A DNA stretch of 64,000 nt, from NCBI RefSeq assembly GCF_022761125.1, contig NZ_JAKWJR010000006.1, forward strand, positions 1 to 64,000. The letters are read 5' to 3'. The stretch is from Nocardioides sp. SR21. Its GTDB lineage: Bacteria; Actinomycetota; Actinomycetes; Propionibacteriales; Nocardioidaceae. Position 1 is the stretch's first letter. Each line of letters starts with the position of its first letter. The notes under the pieces are model-generated. The model had not been told where the DNA came from. It made no database searches and worked only from the letters and a program-made list of their open reading frames with translations. The translations under genes were made by a program, and so were the position numbers. Below, piece after piece: positions 30,669 to 38,406 of this stretch.

Positions 30669-30686
30669 CCCCTTGATAACAAGGGG
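30669..30686 (-). terminator. Rho-independent-like terminator of sulfotransferase pair
   Basis: Perfect 7-base arms (30669-30675 / 30680-30686) with a 4-base loop, followed on the minus strand by TTTCT, 7 bases after the sulfotransferase stop. The gap 30524-30693 also holds CCCGAATCCGGG (30615-30626), an imperfect dyad 91 bases upstream of the NHL gene start. Confidence 0.6.
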
Positions 30687-30693
30687 ATTCTCC

Positions 30694-31563
30694 TCAGTAC
30701 CCGAGTTCGACGAGCTGCTTGCCCAGCACCGCCTCAACAGTCTCGAGAGCGTCTTGACCGAGGTCGCGGCGGAAGGCGTCCGTCCGACCGGTCGCGAACT
30801 CGTAGCGCGCCAGCTGCGACTCGAACCCGCGGGTCCACGGCAGACCCACAGCGTCGAGGACCTGCGCGAACCCGGCGCGTGGATCAGCCACGATGTCCTC
30901 GTAGCGGATCCGCAGCCAGCGATCCTCGGGCACGAGGGCCCTGGCCTCGTCGTACGCCTGCATCAGCATCCTCCAGCCCAGCGCGGCCAATGCCGGGAAG
31001 GACCGTCCGCTCTCGAGCCACTCCTGCTCGTCCTCGGGATCCAGCGGCCCGAAGTGCCACTCGGCGGGACCTCGGTGACCGCGCCACCAGTCCATCTGCA
31101 GCCAGGAGCTGGTGACCGCTCGGCCGTCGCGCACGACCTCGACGAAGACCGCGTCGTCGAAGCAGGCGTCGAGCAGGCCGGCGCGAGGCCAGCCGGTGAG
31201 CTTGTGGAGGAAGACCGGGGCGCCGATCCGTGCCGCGCGGCTGTCCATGAAGGTGGCGAGCCGATCGCGCAGCCACGGCGTGGCGTCCGCGGCCACCAGG
31301 TCGCGGACCGGCTCCACGACCACGGGACCGACCTCGCGCGCGAGCGCGCGGTAGCCCTCGGTCGGCGCGAACCGGGTGCCGCCCTTGCGGGTCACCCGAG
31401 CGGGCAGCCGCCGCCACAGCTCGTTCTGCCAGGCCGTGCTCGGCAGCACGTTCAGGTCGTCGAGGTTGGTCATGAACCCGGTGTCGCTGTGGCGAGCCAG
31501 CACCTCGTGCACCAGGGTCGAGCCGCACCGACCGGTGCCGAGCACGAAGACCGGACCGGTCAT
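30694..31563 (-). CDS. Sulfotransferase-family protein
   Basis: A 289-residue PAPS-dependent sulfotransferase-like enzyme. The 5'-phosphosulfate loop is GTGRCGSTLVHEVL near the N-terminus and the 3'-phosphate motif is VEVVRDGRAVTSS. It would move sulfate from PAPS to a hydroxyl or amine, here most likely on a carbohydrate. The ATG at 31563 overlaps the stop of the upstream sulfotransferase (ATGA), and a terminator follows. It is the second gene of a two-sulfotransferase operon read away from the Wzz-like gene. The acceptor is not predictable from sequence. Confidence 0.88.
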   Translation of the reverse strand: MTGPVFVLGTGRCGSTLVHEVLARHSDTGFMTNLDDLNVLPSTAWQNELWRRLPARVTRKGGTRFAPTEGYRALAREVGPVVVEPVRDLVAADATPWLRDRLATFMDSRAARIGAPVFLHKLTGWPRAGLLDACFDDAVFVEVVRDGRAVTSSWLQMDWWRGHRGPAEWHFGPLDPEDEQEWLESGRSFPALAALGWRMLMQAYDEARALVPEDRWLRIRYEDIVADPRAGFAQVLDAVGLPWTRGFESQLARYEFATGRTDAFRRDLGQDALETVEAVLGKQLVELGY

Positions 31564-32468
31564 GCCGCGTACCCGAGCGCCCGCAGCGTCTCGCCCTGGA
31601 TCGCCGTGACCCGTTCGTCCGGCTCGCCCGTCCCGTTGCGGTTGGGGAACCGGACGCGGCCAAGCGCGGCAGTCCAACCGTGATCGTCGTCGAGCCCGGC
31701 GAACCTGGCGACGTCGGTGATCACGTCGTGCGGGGCGGCGACGAGGTCCTCGTAGGTGATGCGCTGCACCTGGTGCTCAGGAACCAGCGCCAGACCGGTC
31801 TCGATGGCGTCGACCTCGCGGACCCAGTGGTGCGCGGCCAGGTCGCGCGGATCTCCACCGGCTCGGCTCCAGTCCCGGGGTGTCCCCCCGAACCACCAGA
31901 CGAGCGAGTCCGGCCACCAGTCGACCGCGAGCAGCGAACGAGCGACCGCGCGTCCGTCTCGCGACATCACGACGAACCTGGCCTCGGGGAAGATCTCGTG
32001 GAGCAGTCCCACCCGCCGGTTGTGGCCGATCCGCTTGGAGACGAGGACCTGGGAGCCCGAGGCACGCACCAGCCGGCGTACGTCGTTGCGCAGCCGCAGC
32101 TGGCGACGACCGCAGCCGGTGCGGTCGAGACCCTGGAGGACGCCGCGCCGCTCGAAGAGCGGCTCGCCCTCCACGGGTTGGGGGAACAGCCGCTCCACCG
32201 CACCGCGCGCGGCGCCGTACCGGTAGGCGTTGTCGCCCTCCTCGCCGAACCACACCTGCTGGCGCTGATGAGGCGCCAGCCGCGCGATGCGGTTGAGCAC
32301 CGCAACCTCCGGCAGCATCGTCAGCCGCCGGCCGTAGTTGCTGATCCACGCCGCATCGGGGTGCAGGGCGAGCGTCCGGTAGAGCAACGACGTCCCGGAC
32401 CGGGGCGCGCCGAGGACGAAGAGCGGCGCGGCGACGTGCTGGTTCACGGCTTCAGGTTCGGCGCGCAT
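31560..32468 (-). CDS. Sulfotransferase-family protein
   Basis: A 302-residue sulfotransferase-like enzyme. The PAPS loop GAPRSGTSLLYRTL is at residues ~20-33 and the 3'-phosphate motif is FVVMSRDGRAVARS. A basic RRQLRLRNDVRRL stretch lies between. It is translationally coupled to the second sulfotransferase gene downstream. A perfect CCCCAATGTTGGGG dyad lies 32 bases upstream in the gap shared with the divergent Wzz-like gene, so both transcripts may answer to the same regulator. Acceptor unknown; sulfation of the polymer made by this locus is inferred. Confidence 0.88.
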   Translation of the reverse strand: MRAEPEAVNQHVAAPLFVLGAPRSGTSLLYRTLALHPDAAWISNYGRRLTMLPEVAVLNRIARLAPHQRQQVWFGEEGDNAYRYGAARGAVERLFPQPVEGEPLFERRGVLQGLDRTGCGRRQLRLRNDVRRLVRASGSQVLVSKRIGHNRRVGLLHEIFPEARFVVMSRDGRAVARSLLAVDWWPDSLVWWFGGTPRDWSRAGGDPRDLAAHHWVREVDAIETGLALVPEHQVQRITYEDLVAAPHDVITDVARFAGLDDDHGWTAALGRVRFPNRNGTGEPDERVTAIQGETLRALGYAA

Positions 32469-32500
32469 CGGCGCCGCTCCGGGGCGGACCTGTCGATGAT

Positions 32501-32514
32501 CCCCAATGTTGGGG
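32501..32514. promoter_or_regulatory. Operator-like palindrome, site C
   Basis: CCCCAATGTTGGGG, a 6+2+6 perfect dyad, stands in the 99-base divergent gap, 32 bases from the minus-strand sulfotransferase start and 53 bases from the plus-strand Wzz-like start. It is the best copy of the recurrent motif. A TAGCGT -10-like hexamer lies just before the Wzz-like ATG, which has no Shine-Dalgarno sequence, so that mRNA may be leaderless. Confidence 0.5.
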
Positions 32515-32567
32515 AGGCACCCCGATCATGCGTCCGAGACACCGATGGCCGTGCCTAGCGTGATTTC

Positions 32568-33563
32568 ATGCAACTGACTCGGCTCATGAGGCGATCGGGC
32601 AAGGCCGTGTGGCTGCTCGTCCTCGTCCCCATCCTCGCGGTGGCCGCATCGACTGCGGTCACGATGCGTTCCGAACCGTCCGTGCGGTCGCTGGCGACCG
32701 TCAGCGTGATCGCACCGGACGGGACCAGCACCGCCGCGACCGTCACCCAAGCCGTCGACGGCTTCAAGTCGACGGTCGTCAGTGATGGCGTCGTGCAGCA
32801 GGCGGCCGACGAGTCGGGGGTCGGGCTGAGTGCGTCCGACGTACGTGCCGAGCGGATCGGCACCTCCAACCTCGTCGAGGTCCGGGTCACGACGCAGCCC
32901 GGCGAGGACGGCAACGCGGCGATGACAGCGCTGGTGGAGGCCGCGAACAACGCGCTGTTCGCCTCGACGATCGCCACCGCCGAGGCCCGCGTCACGACGG
33001 CCGAGCAGCGCTACGAGAATGCGCTCGCCGAACGCGAGAAGGAGACCGCTGAGACCGGCCTGCTCCTGCCGATGGAGGCCTACCGCGCCAAGGCTGCCGA
33101 GGTCACGCAGCTCCGGGTCGCGCTCGCCACCGCCGACTCGAGCGTCGACGGCGAGGCCGTCCGAGCCGCGCTGAAGCAGGCGATCGCGGACCTGGCGCGG
33201 ATCGGTACGTCGGTCAACAGCTACGAGAGCCTCGCGGAGAGCGTCACGCGCACACGGACCGAGCTCGGAGCCGCGCAGCAGGCCGTCGAGGACGGCCATG
33301 CGCGTCTGGCCGCCGCCGGCGCCCAGCAGTCGATCACGATCGCGGACCCGACCACCCAGTCGACCCGCACCACGGTCGTCCGTGGCGCGGTCACCGCGCT
33401 CGTGCTCGGGCTGGCGCTCGCCCTCGGCCTGGTGCTCCTCATCGGTCTCCTCCGCAAGCCGGACCGTTCCGTAGGCCCGCACGAACGCCACCGGGACGAC
33501 CCGTCTCGTGACGACCGGACCGACGAGCCCGGCTCCCGCAAGCGAGAGGCGGCGCTCACGTGA
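32568..33563 (+). CDS. Wzz-like polysaccharide co-polymerase
   Basis: A 331-residue inner-membrane protein with a membrane helix near each end (~12-31 and ~268-290). Between them lies an extracytoplasmic region with a long Ala/Glu-rich coiled coil (~125-240), the arrangement of chain-length determinants that set polysaccharide length with the Wzy polymerase. There is no fused or adjacent BY-kinase. A hydrophilic Arg/Asp-rich tail follows the second helix. The GTG of the next gene overlaps its stop (GTGA). The assignment rests on topology rather than strong motifs. Confidence 0.75.
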   Translation: MQLTRLMRRSGKAVWLLVLVPILAVAASTAVTMRSEPSVRSLATVSVIAPDGTSTAATVTQAVDGFKSTVVSDGVVQQAADESGVGLSASDVRAERIGTSNLVEVRVTTQPGEDGNAAMTALVEAANNALFASTIATAEARVTTAEQRYENALAEREKETAETGLLLPMEAYRAKAAEVTQLRVALATADSSVDGEAVRAALKQAIADLARIGTSVNSYESLAESVTRTRTELGAAQQAVEDGHARLAAAGAQQSITIADPTTQSTRTTVVRGAVTALVLGLALALGLVLLIGLLRKPDRSVGPHERHRDDPSRDDRTDEPGSRKREAALT

Positions 33564-34528
33564 CCGCGACGCGGACTCGCGTCGTCTACGTAGGCGGCAC
33601 CGGACGGAGCGGCAGCACGGTGCTCGCCAACGTCCTGGGCGAGGTGCCCGGGTTGGTGTCGGTGGGCGAGGTGCGCTTCCTCTGGGAGCGCGGGATCCTC
33701 CAGAACCGGCTCTGCGGGTGCGGGGACCACTTCGCCGACTGCCCCTTCTGGTCCAAGGTCCTCGACCGTGCCTTCGGTCCGGACGACGAGCGTCGCGCCG
33801 AGGACCGCTCGACGACCGCCAGGCGGATGTGTCGGAGCCTGGCAGAGCGGACCCGGATGCGCTCGCTGCCGAGCCAGGTCGGCCGCCGCCAGCGCGCGAT
33901 CGACCCGGAGCTGGCCACCACGCTCGGACGGCTGTACGAGGCGATCGCCGAGGTCGCGGGCGCCGAGGTCGTCGTCGACTCCTCCAAGCTCCCGACGTAC
34001 GCCGTGCAGCTCGCCGACGTCCCGAGCATCACCGTGCAGGTCCTGCACCTGGTCCGCGACCCGCGCGCCGCGGCCCACTCGTGGCGGCGTCGTCGCGCCC
34101 AGCCGGACCTGGGCGAGACCGCGCTGATGGAGCGCCGCGGCGCCGCCAAGAGCGCGGTCCTGTGGCGCATCTGGAACACCGCCCTCGAACGGATGTGCCG
34201 CAGCCGCGGACTCGAGTACCGGCTGCTCAACTACGAGTCGTTCGTCGCAGACCCCCGCGGCGAGCTGCGCCGACTGCTGCGCGGTTTCGCCCTGCTGGCG
34301 CCGTCCCAGCTGGACCCGGTCCTCGACGAGCTCTTCGAGGCACCCGACGTCGTCCGTCTGTCGAGCAACCACACGGTCGCGGGCAACCCGGCACGGCACC
34401 ACCACGGCTCGGTCGCGCTCGTGCCCGACGACGAGTGGCGCGACCGGCTCGGCGCGGCCGACCGCCGGCTCGTCTCCGTGCTGACCTGGCCGACCCTGCC
34501 ACGCTTCGGCTACCGCGCCCGGGTGTGA
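33560..34528 (+). CDS. Sulfotransferase-family protein
   Basis: A 322-residue sulfotransferase-like enzyme with PAPS loop GGTGRSGSTVLANVL (~residues 11-25) and 3'-phosphate motif LHLVRDPRAAAHSW. A LCGCGDHFADCPFW cysteine cluster near residue 55 is a feature seen in some carbohydrate-type bacterial sulfotransferases and may bind metal or form disulfides (uncertain). The GTG start overlaps the Wzz-like stop, so it is translated together with the chain-length protein, and the glycoside-hydrolase-like gene follows 3 bases later. This placement is the strongest local hint that the polymer itself is sulfated. Confidence 0.88.
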   Translation: MTATRTRVVYVGGTGRSGSTVLANVLGEVPGLVSVGEVRFLWERGILQNRLCGCGDHFADCPFWSKVLDRAFGPDDERRAEDRSTTARRMCRSLAERTRMRSLPSQVGRRQRAIDPELATTLGRLYEAIAEVAGAEVVVDSSKLPTYAVQLADVPSITVQVLHLVRDPRAAAHSWRRRRAQPDLGETALMERRGAAKSAVLWRIWNTALERMCRSRGLEYRLLNYESFVADPRGELRRLLRGFALLAPSQLDPVLDELFEAPDVVRLSSNHTVAGNPARHHHGSVALVPDDEWRDRLGAADRRLVSVLTWPTLPRFGYRARV

Positions 34529-34531
34529 CCG

Positions 34532-36031
34532 ATGCGACTCGGGCGCGGTGGTGCGCTGGCCGTCGCCTCCGCCACCGTTTTCGCCGTGGTCCTGATCGCC
34601 TGCACGGCACCGCCCCCTGCTGACCTCTACCGCGCGGTGCGCGACGTACCCGACGCCTCGGGCGGGCCGGCGACGACGGCCCCTCCGGTGACGCCCGGAC
34701 GTGGTGCGGCCCCGGGCAGCGGGCCCCTCGGGCTGAAGTGGAACCGGGCGCTGACCGCCACCCTGGACTTCGTCCAGCGATCCCGCAGCGGGTGGACGTT
34801 CTACGAGGTCGAGTGGTGCGACGTCGAGCCCACGCCCGGTGACTACGACTGGGCCATGGTCGACCAGTTCGTGCGCGAGGCGCGTGGGCTCGGGCAGGAG
34901 CCGATGCTCAAGCTGCGCACCGGGCAGTGCTGGGCGACCGAGCCGCCCATCGACGAGCGCCGGGACACGACCGAGAACCTCTCCAAGGCACCGTCGACCC
35001 CCGCCACCGACCTCCCCGCCTACCTCGACTTCGTCCGGGCCGCGGTGCGCCGGTACTCCGCACGTGGGATCGTCGACTACGCGGTCGAGAACGAGCCGGA
35101 CACGATCAACCACTGGGCCGGCACGGTGTCCGAGTACCGGAAGCTCGTGGTCGTGGTCGCGCGCGAGATCAGGCAGGCGAGCCCCTCGGCACACGTGCTC
35201 GACGGCGGCGCATCGAGCACGTCGTACGGCGTCGCGATGGCTGCGTCGCAGCTGCGCCGGCAGCCACGGCTCGCCCTGCGCACCTACCGTCACTACTACG
35301 CCCGCCGGATCGACGGGGATGCCTCCCGATGGCCCGCGGTGAAGGGCGTCGCGGAGCTGCGCCAGGTGCTCGCGTCGCCGCAGGCACGTCGGGCGGTCCG
35401 CGCCGTCGACGCCGGCGTCCGGCTCGCGAACAGCGGGGCTGTCGACGCCTACCAGCTCCACTACTACGAGCCGACCTCCCGGCTGCCGTCCGTCCTCCGC
35501 TACCTCGACCGGCGGCTGCGTGACCGGGTCCCGGTCGAGGCGTGGGAGATCGGGGTCGCCTGGCCCGGAGCCGGGTACGACGAGCGCCTGCAGGCCGACG
35601 AGGTCTACCGACTGGTCGCCCTGCTCCTGCGGGCCGACATCCGCAGGGTCGTCTACCTGCCAGTGGCCTTCACCCCCGCTCCCGGCAAGGTCGAGGTGTT
35701 CCGCGGCCTGACCACGCCCGACGGCACGGTGCTGCCGGCCGGGGGTGGCTGGCAGGAGCTGGCGGCGTCACTCGCCGGCCTGCGCGGAGCAGCGATCCAC
35801 GACGCCCGCGGACGCCTCCGCGGCGTCACGTGGTCGGTGGGCCGTCAGCAGGCCGCGCTCGTGTGGGCGCGCGGCGGCCCCGTCCGCCTGGACCCCACGG
35901 ACGTCGAGCGGGTCGTCGACGCGACCGGCAGCGTCGTCACCGGGAGTCCGGTGGTGGGACGACAGCCCGTGCTGGTGACGGGATCACCGCGTGGCGAGCT
36001 CGCGCGGCAGATCCGTCTGGGCCGGTACTGA
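34532..36031 (+). CDS. Glycoside-hydrolase-like lipoprotein
   Basis: A 499-residue probable lipoprotein (LIAC, Cys24) with a Pro/Gly linker and a TIM-barrel resembling clan-A glycosidases (GH39/GH5-like). Candidate catalytic residues are Glu188 in the YAVENEPD motif (acid/base) and Glu339 in VEAWEIGVAW (nucleophile); FYEVEWCDVEPTPGDYDW near the start resembles the usual strand-1 region. A small C-terminal beta domain follows. It would trim or cut the exported polymer. It is the last gene of a Wzz / sulfotransferase / GH operon. Its last 48 bases overlap, tail to tail, the convergent glycosyltransferase gene. Confidence 0.8.
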   Translation: MRLGRGGALAVASATVFAVVLIACTAPPPADLYRAVRDVPDASGGPATTAPPVTPGRGAAPGSGPLGLKWNRALTATLDFVQRSRSGWTFYEVEWCDVEPTPGDYDWAMVDQFVREARGLGQEPMLKLRTGQCWATEPPIDERRDTTENLSKAPSTPATDLPAYLDFVRAAVRRYSARGIVDYAVENEPDTINHWAGTVSEYRKLVVVVAREIRQASPSAHVLDGGASSTSYGVAMAASQLRRQPRLALRTYRHYYARRIDGDASRWPAVKGVAELRQVLASPQARRAVRAVDAGVRLANSGAVDAYQLHYYEPTSRLPSVLRYLDRRLRDRVPVEAWEIGVAWPGAGYDERLQADEVYRLVALLLRADIRRVVYLPVAFTPAPGKVEVFRGLTTPDGTVLPAGGGWQELAASLAGLRGAAIHDARGRLRGVTWSVGRQQAALVWARGGPVRLDPTDVERVVDATGSVVTGSPVVGRQPVLVTGSPRGELARQIRLGRY

Positions 36032-37168
36032 CGCCGCCCTCCGGCGCCGCACCGCGTTCCGGTACGCGTCCTCGAGCAGGTCCGTCGCGACGTCCCAGCT
36101 GTAGCGAGCGGTGACCTCGTCGCGGAACCGGCGCGCGGCCGCCCGGGCCACGTCCGGGTCGGCGCCGAGGCAGGCCGTGAGCGCCGCGGTCAGCCCGTCG
36201 CGGTCACCGGCTCGGAAGAGCATCCGGGCCGCATCGAGCCCGCCGACGACCTCACGGTGCGGCGGGATGTCGCTCGCCAGCACGGGGACGCCGTACGCCG
36301 CCGCCTCGAGCAGCGTGATCGGCAGCCCCTCGAGGAGCGACGGTTGGACGAACAGCCGGGCACCGCCGTAGAGCGCCGCGAGCTCGGCGCCGTACCGGAA
36401 CCCGACCAGCCGGACCCGCGGGTCGAGCGCGGCCAGCTCTCGCAGCTGCGCGACGTAGCCGTCGGTGTCGCTGCTGTCGCCGACGAGCACGAGCGGCAGG
36501 TCACCCGGTACGTCGCGGTAGGCCTGCAGCAGGAGGTCGGGCGCCTTCTCGGGGACCATCCGCCCGACGAAGACGGCGTAGCCCCCGGGCGTCAGGCCCA
36601 GGTCGGCCAGCAGGCCGAGGTCGGGCTCGGTCACGGCGGGGACGCCGTTCGTCACGTAGCTGGTGTAGCGGCCGTACCGCTCCCGGTAGTGCTCGCCCAG
36701 CTCGCGAGAGACCACGACGACCTCGTCGGGGACGTGCGCCGACAGCAGCGCGCCGACACGCAGCAGGCGCTGCGCTCCCCCGCCCCACTTGCCTCGCTGC
36801 TCGTCGAGGCCGTGGATCGTCTGGACGATCGCGCTCCCGCCGAACGCCCGGCTCCACGGGGTGAACAGCCCGGGCCCCATGGCGTGGAAGTGCGCGACGT
36901 CGAAGCGGTGACCGCCGGCCGTCAGCGCGCCGAGACCGCTGTGCACCAAGGCCTCCGCGCCCTTCAGGTGCACGGTCGGCAGCTCTCGCAGCCGCACCCC
37001 GCGGTACGTCGGCCCGCACTCCGGCGCGTAGCCGTGGCGGCAGAAGACGGTCACGTCGTGGCCACGATCGACGAGCCGCACCGACAGCTCCTCGACATGC
37101 CGCTCGACGCCGCCGTACTGCGCAGGGATGCCGCGCAGGCCGATCATCGCGATCCGTAGTGCGTTCAT
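35984..37168 (-). CDS. GT4-family glycosyltransferase
   Basis: A 394-residue GT-B glycosyltransferase of family 4, adding a sugar to the lipid-linked repeat unit in the cytoplasm. N-terminal MIGLRGIPAQYGGVERHVEEL (Gly-rich acceptor-side loop), central VFVGRMVPEKAPDLLLQAY, and the C-terminal donor-site EGLPITLLEAAAYGVPV with paired Glu are all present. The ATG at 37168 overlaps the stop of the preceding glycosyltransferase (ATGA); a longer frame to 37978 is only a shadow of that gene. It is the last gene of the nine-gene NHL/polysaccharide operon. Donor and linkage unknown. Confidence 0.92.
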   Translation of the reverse strand: MNALRIAMIGLRGIPAQYGGVERHVEELSVRLVDRGHDVTVFCRHGYAPECGPTYRGVRLRELPTVHLKGAEALVHSGLGALTAGGHRFDVAHFHAMGPGLFTPWSRAFGGSAIVQTIHGLDEQRGKWGGGAQRLLRVGALLSAHVPDEVVVVSRELGEHYRERYGRYTSYVTNGVPAVTEPDLGLLADLGLTPGGYAVFVGRMVPEKAPDLLLQAYRDVPGDLPLVLVGDSSDTDGYVAQLRELAALDPRVRLVGFRYGAELAALYGGARLFVQPSLLEGLPITLLEAAAYGVPVLASDIPPHREVVGGLDAARMLFRAGDRDGLTAALTACLGADPDVARAAARRFRDEVTARYSWDVATDLLEDAYRNAVRRRRAASVPAQTDLPRELATR

Positions 37169-38406
37169 GTCCGGGCTCCCGCTTCCTCGTAGACGGCCCT
37201 GATGGCGTCGAGGTGACGCCCGGGGTCGTGACGCTCCTCGGCGATCCGGCGGGCGCGCTTGCCGCGGAGCACCGCCTCGACCGGGTCGCGCAGCGCAGCG
37301 TGGAGCGCCTGCGCCATGGCGACCGGGTCGTCTGCCGGCACGACCCACCCCGTGGTCTCGTCGACCATCTCGGGCAGGCCGCCGAGGTCGGTCGCGAGCA
37401 CCGGGACACCGAGGGCGTAGGACTCCAGGACGGCAAGGGGCTGGTTCTCGTGCCACCGCGAGGGAACGGCGCTGAGCGTCGCGCTGCCGACGAGCTCCAC
37501 CAGTGCCTCCCGGGGCAGCCGGCCGTGGAAGCGCACCCGCCCCGGGGCGACGTCGGCGGCGAGGGACTCGAGGGCTCCCCGCTCCGGCCCGTCGCCGGCC
37601 ACGTCGAGCAGCACGCCCGGCAGGTCGGCGAGACCGGCCGACGCCAGGCCGATCGCCTGGATCAGCGTGTCCACACCCTTCTCCGACGAGAGCCGGCCCG
37701 CATACACCGCTCGTCCCGACGCCCGGACGGTCGGCCGCGGTACGTCGAGCTCGGTGAAGTTCGGGATCACCCGGATCCGGTCGGGGTAGACGCCGGCGGC
37801 CGCCATCGTGTCGGCGAGGAACCGGCTCGGCGCGATGAGGCGGCCGAGGCCGTCGTACGCCCCGAGACGGCGGTGCAGGCTCACCTCCAGGGCCGCCGCC
37901 GTGCTGGCGCCGAGCGAGCCGTCCTTGCACCGGCGCTTGACCGCCTGCCACGGACCACCGGTGATGCACGCCGTGCACGGCCGGCCGTGGTCCATCAGCT
38001 GGTAGGTCGGGCAGGCGAGCTTGTAGTCGTGCATGGTCAGGACCACCGGTACGCCGCGACGTGCGGCGGCCCGGACGACGGACGGCGACAGCTGGTGGTA
38101 GATGTTGTGGGCGTGCACGACGTCGGGGCGGAACGCGTCGAGCGCCTCCTCCATGCCACGCCCGGCCTCCCGCGACCAGAGCATCCGGCCGACGACCCGC
38201 GCCGTCGCGCGCGGACCGCTCGGCGCCACGTCGAAGGCGACGTACGACGGCGGGGTGCCGGCGCTCTCCTGGTCGTTGTCGGGATGGGCCATCCCGAAGA
38301 ACGCGGTCTCGTCACCCTCCGCGCGCTGCAGGGCGGCGAGGTCGAGCAGGTAGCCCTCGGCACCTCCCCTGCGGTGCAGGAACTTGTTGACGTGCAGGAC
38401 ACGCAT
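37165..38406 (-). CDS. GT4-family glycosyltransferase
   Basis: A 413-residue GT-B glycosyltransferase of family 4. The N-terminus HVNKFLHRRGGAEGYLLDL carries the acceptor-side Gly loop, HAHNIYHQLSP follows, and the donor half has VYAGRLSSEKGVDTLIQA and NQPLAVLESYALGVPVLA. A CPTYQLMDHGRPCTAC cysteine group near residue 140 is also seen in some GT4 enzymes. Its ATG overlaps the stop of the flippase-ligase gene by one base and its stop overlaps the next glycosyltransferase. It likely acts on the undecaprenyl-linked repeat unit. Sugar specificity cannot be read from the sequence. Confidence 0.92.
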   Translation of the reverse strand: MRVLHVNKFLHRRGGAEGYLLDLAALQRAEGDETAFFGMAHPDNDQESAGTPPSYVAFDVAPSGPRATARVVGRMLWSREAGRGMEEALDAFRPDVVHAHNIYHQLSPSVVRAAARRGVPVVLTMHDYKLACPTYQLMDHGRPCTACITGGPWQAVKRRCKDGSLGASTAAALEVSLHRRLGAYDGLGRLIAPSRFLADTMAAAGVYPDRIRVIPNFTELDVPRPTVRASGRAVYAGRLSSEKGVDTLIQAIGLASAGLADLPGVLLDVAGDGPERGALESLAADVAPGRVRFHGRLPREALVELVGSATLSAVPSRWHENQPLAVLESYALGVPVLATDLGGLPEMVDETTGWVVPADDPVAMAQALHAALRDPVEAVLRGKRARRIAEERHDPGRHLDAIRAVYEEAGART

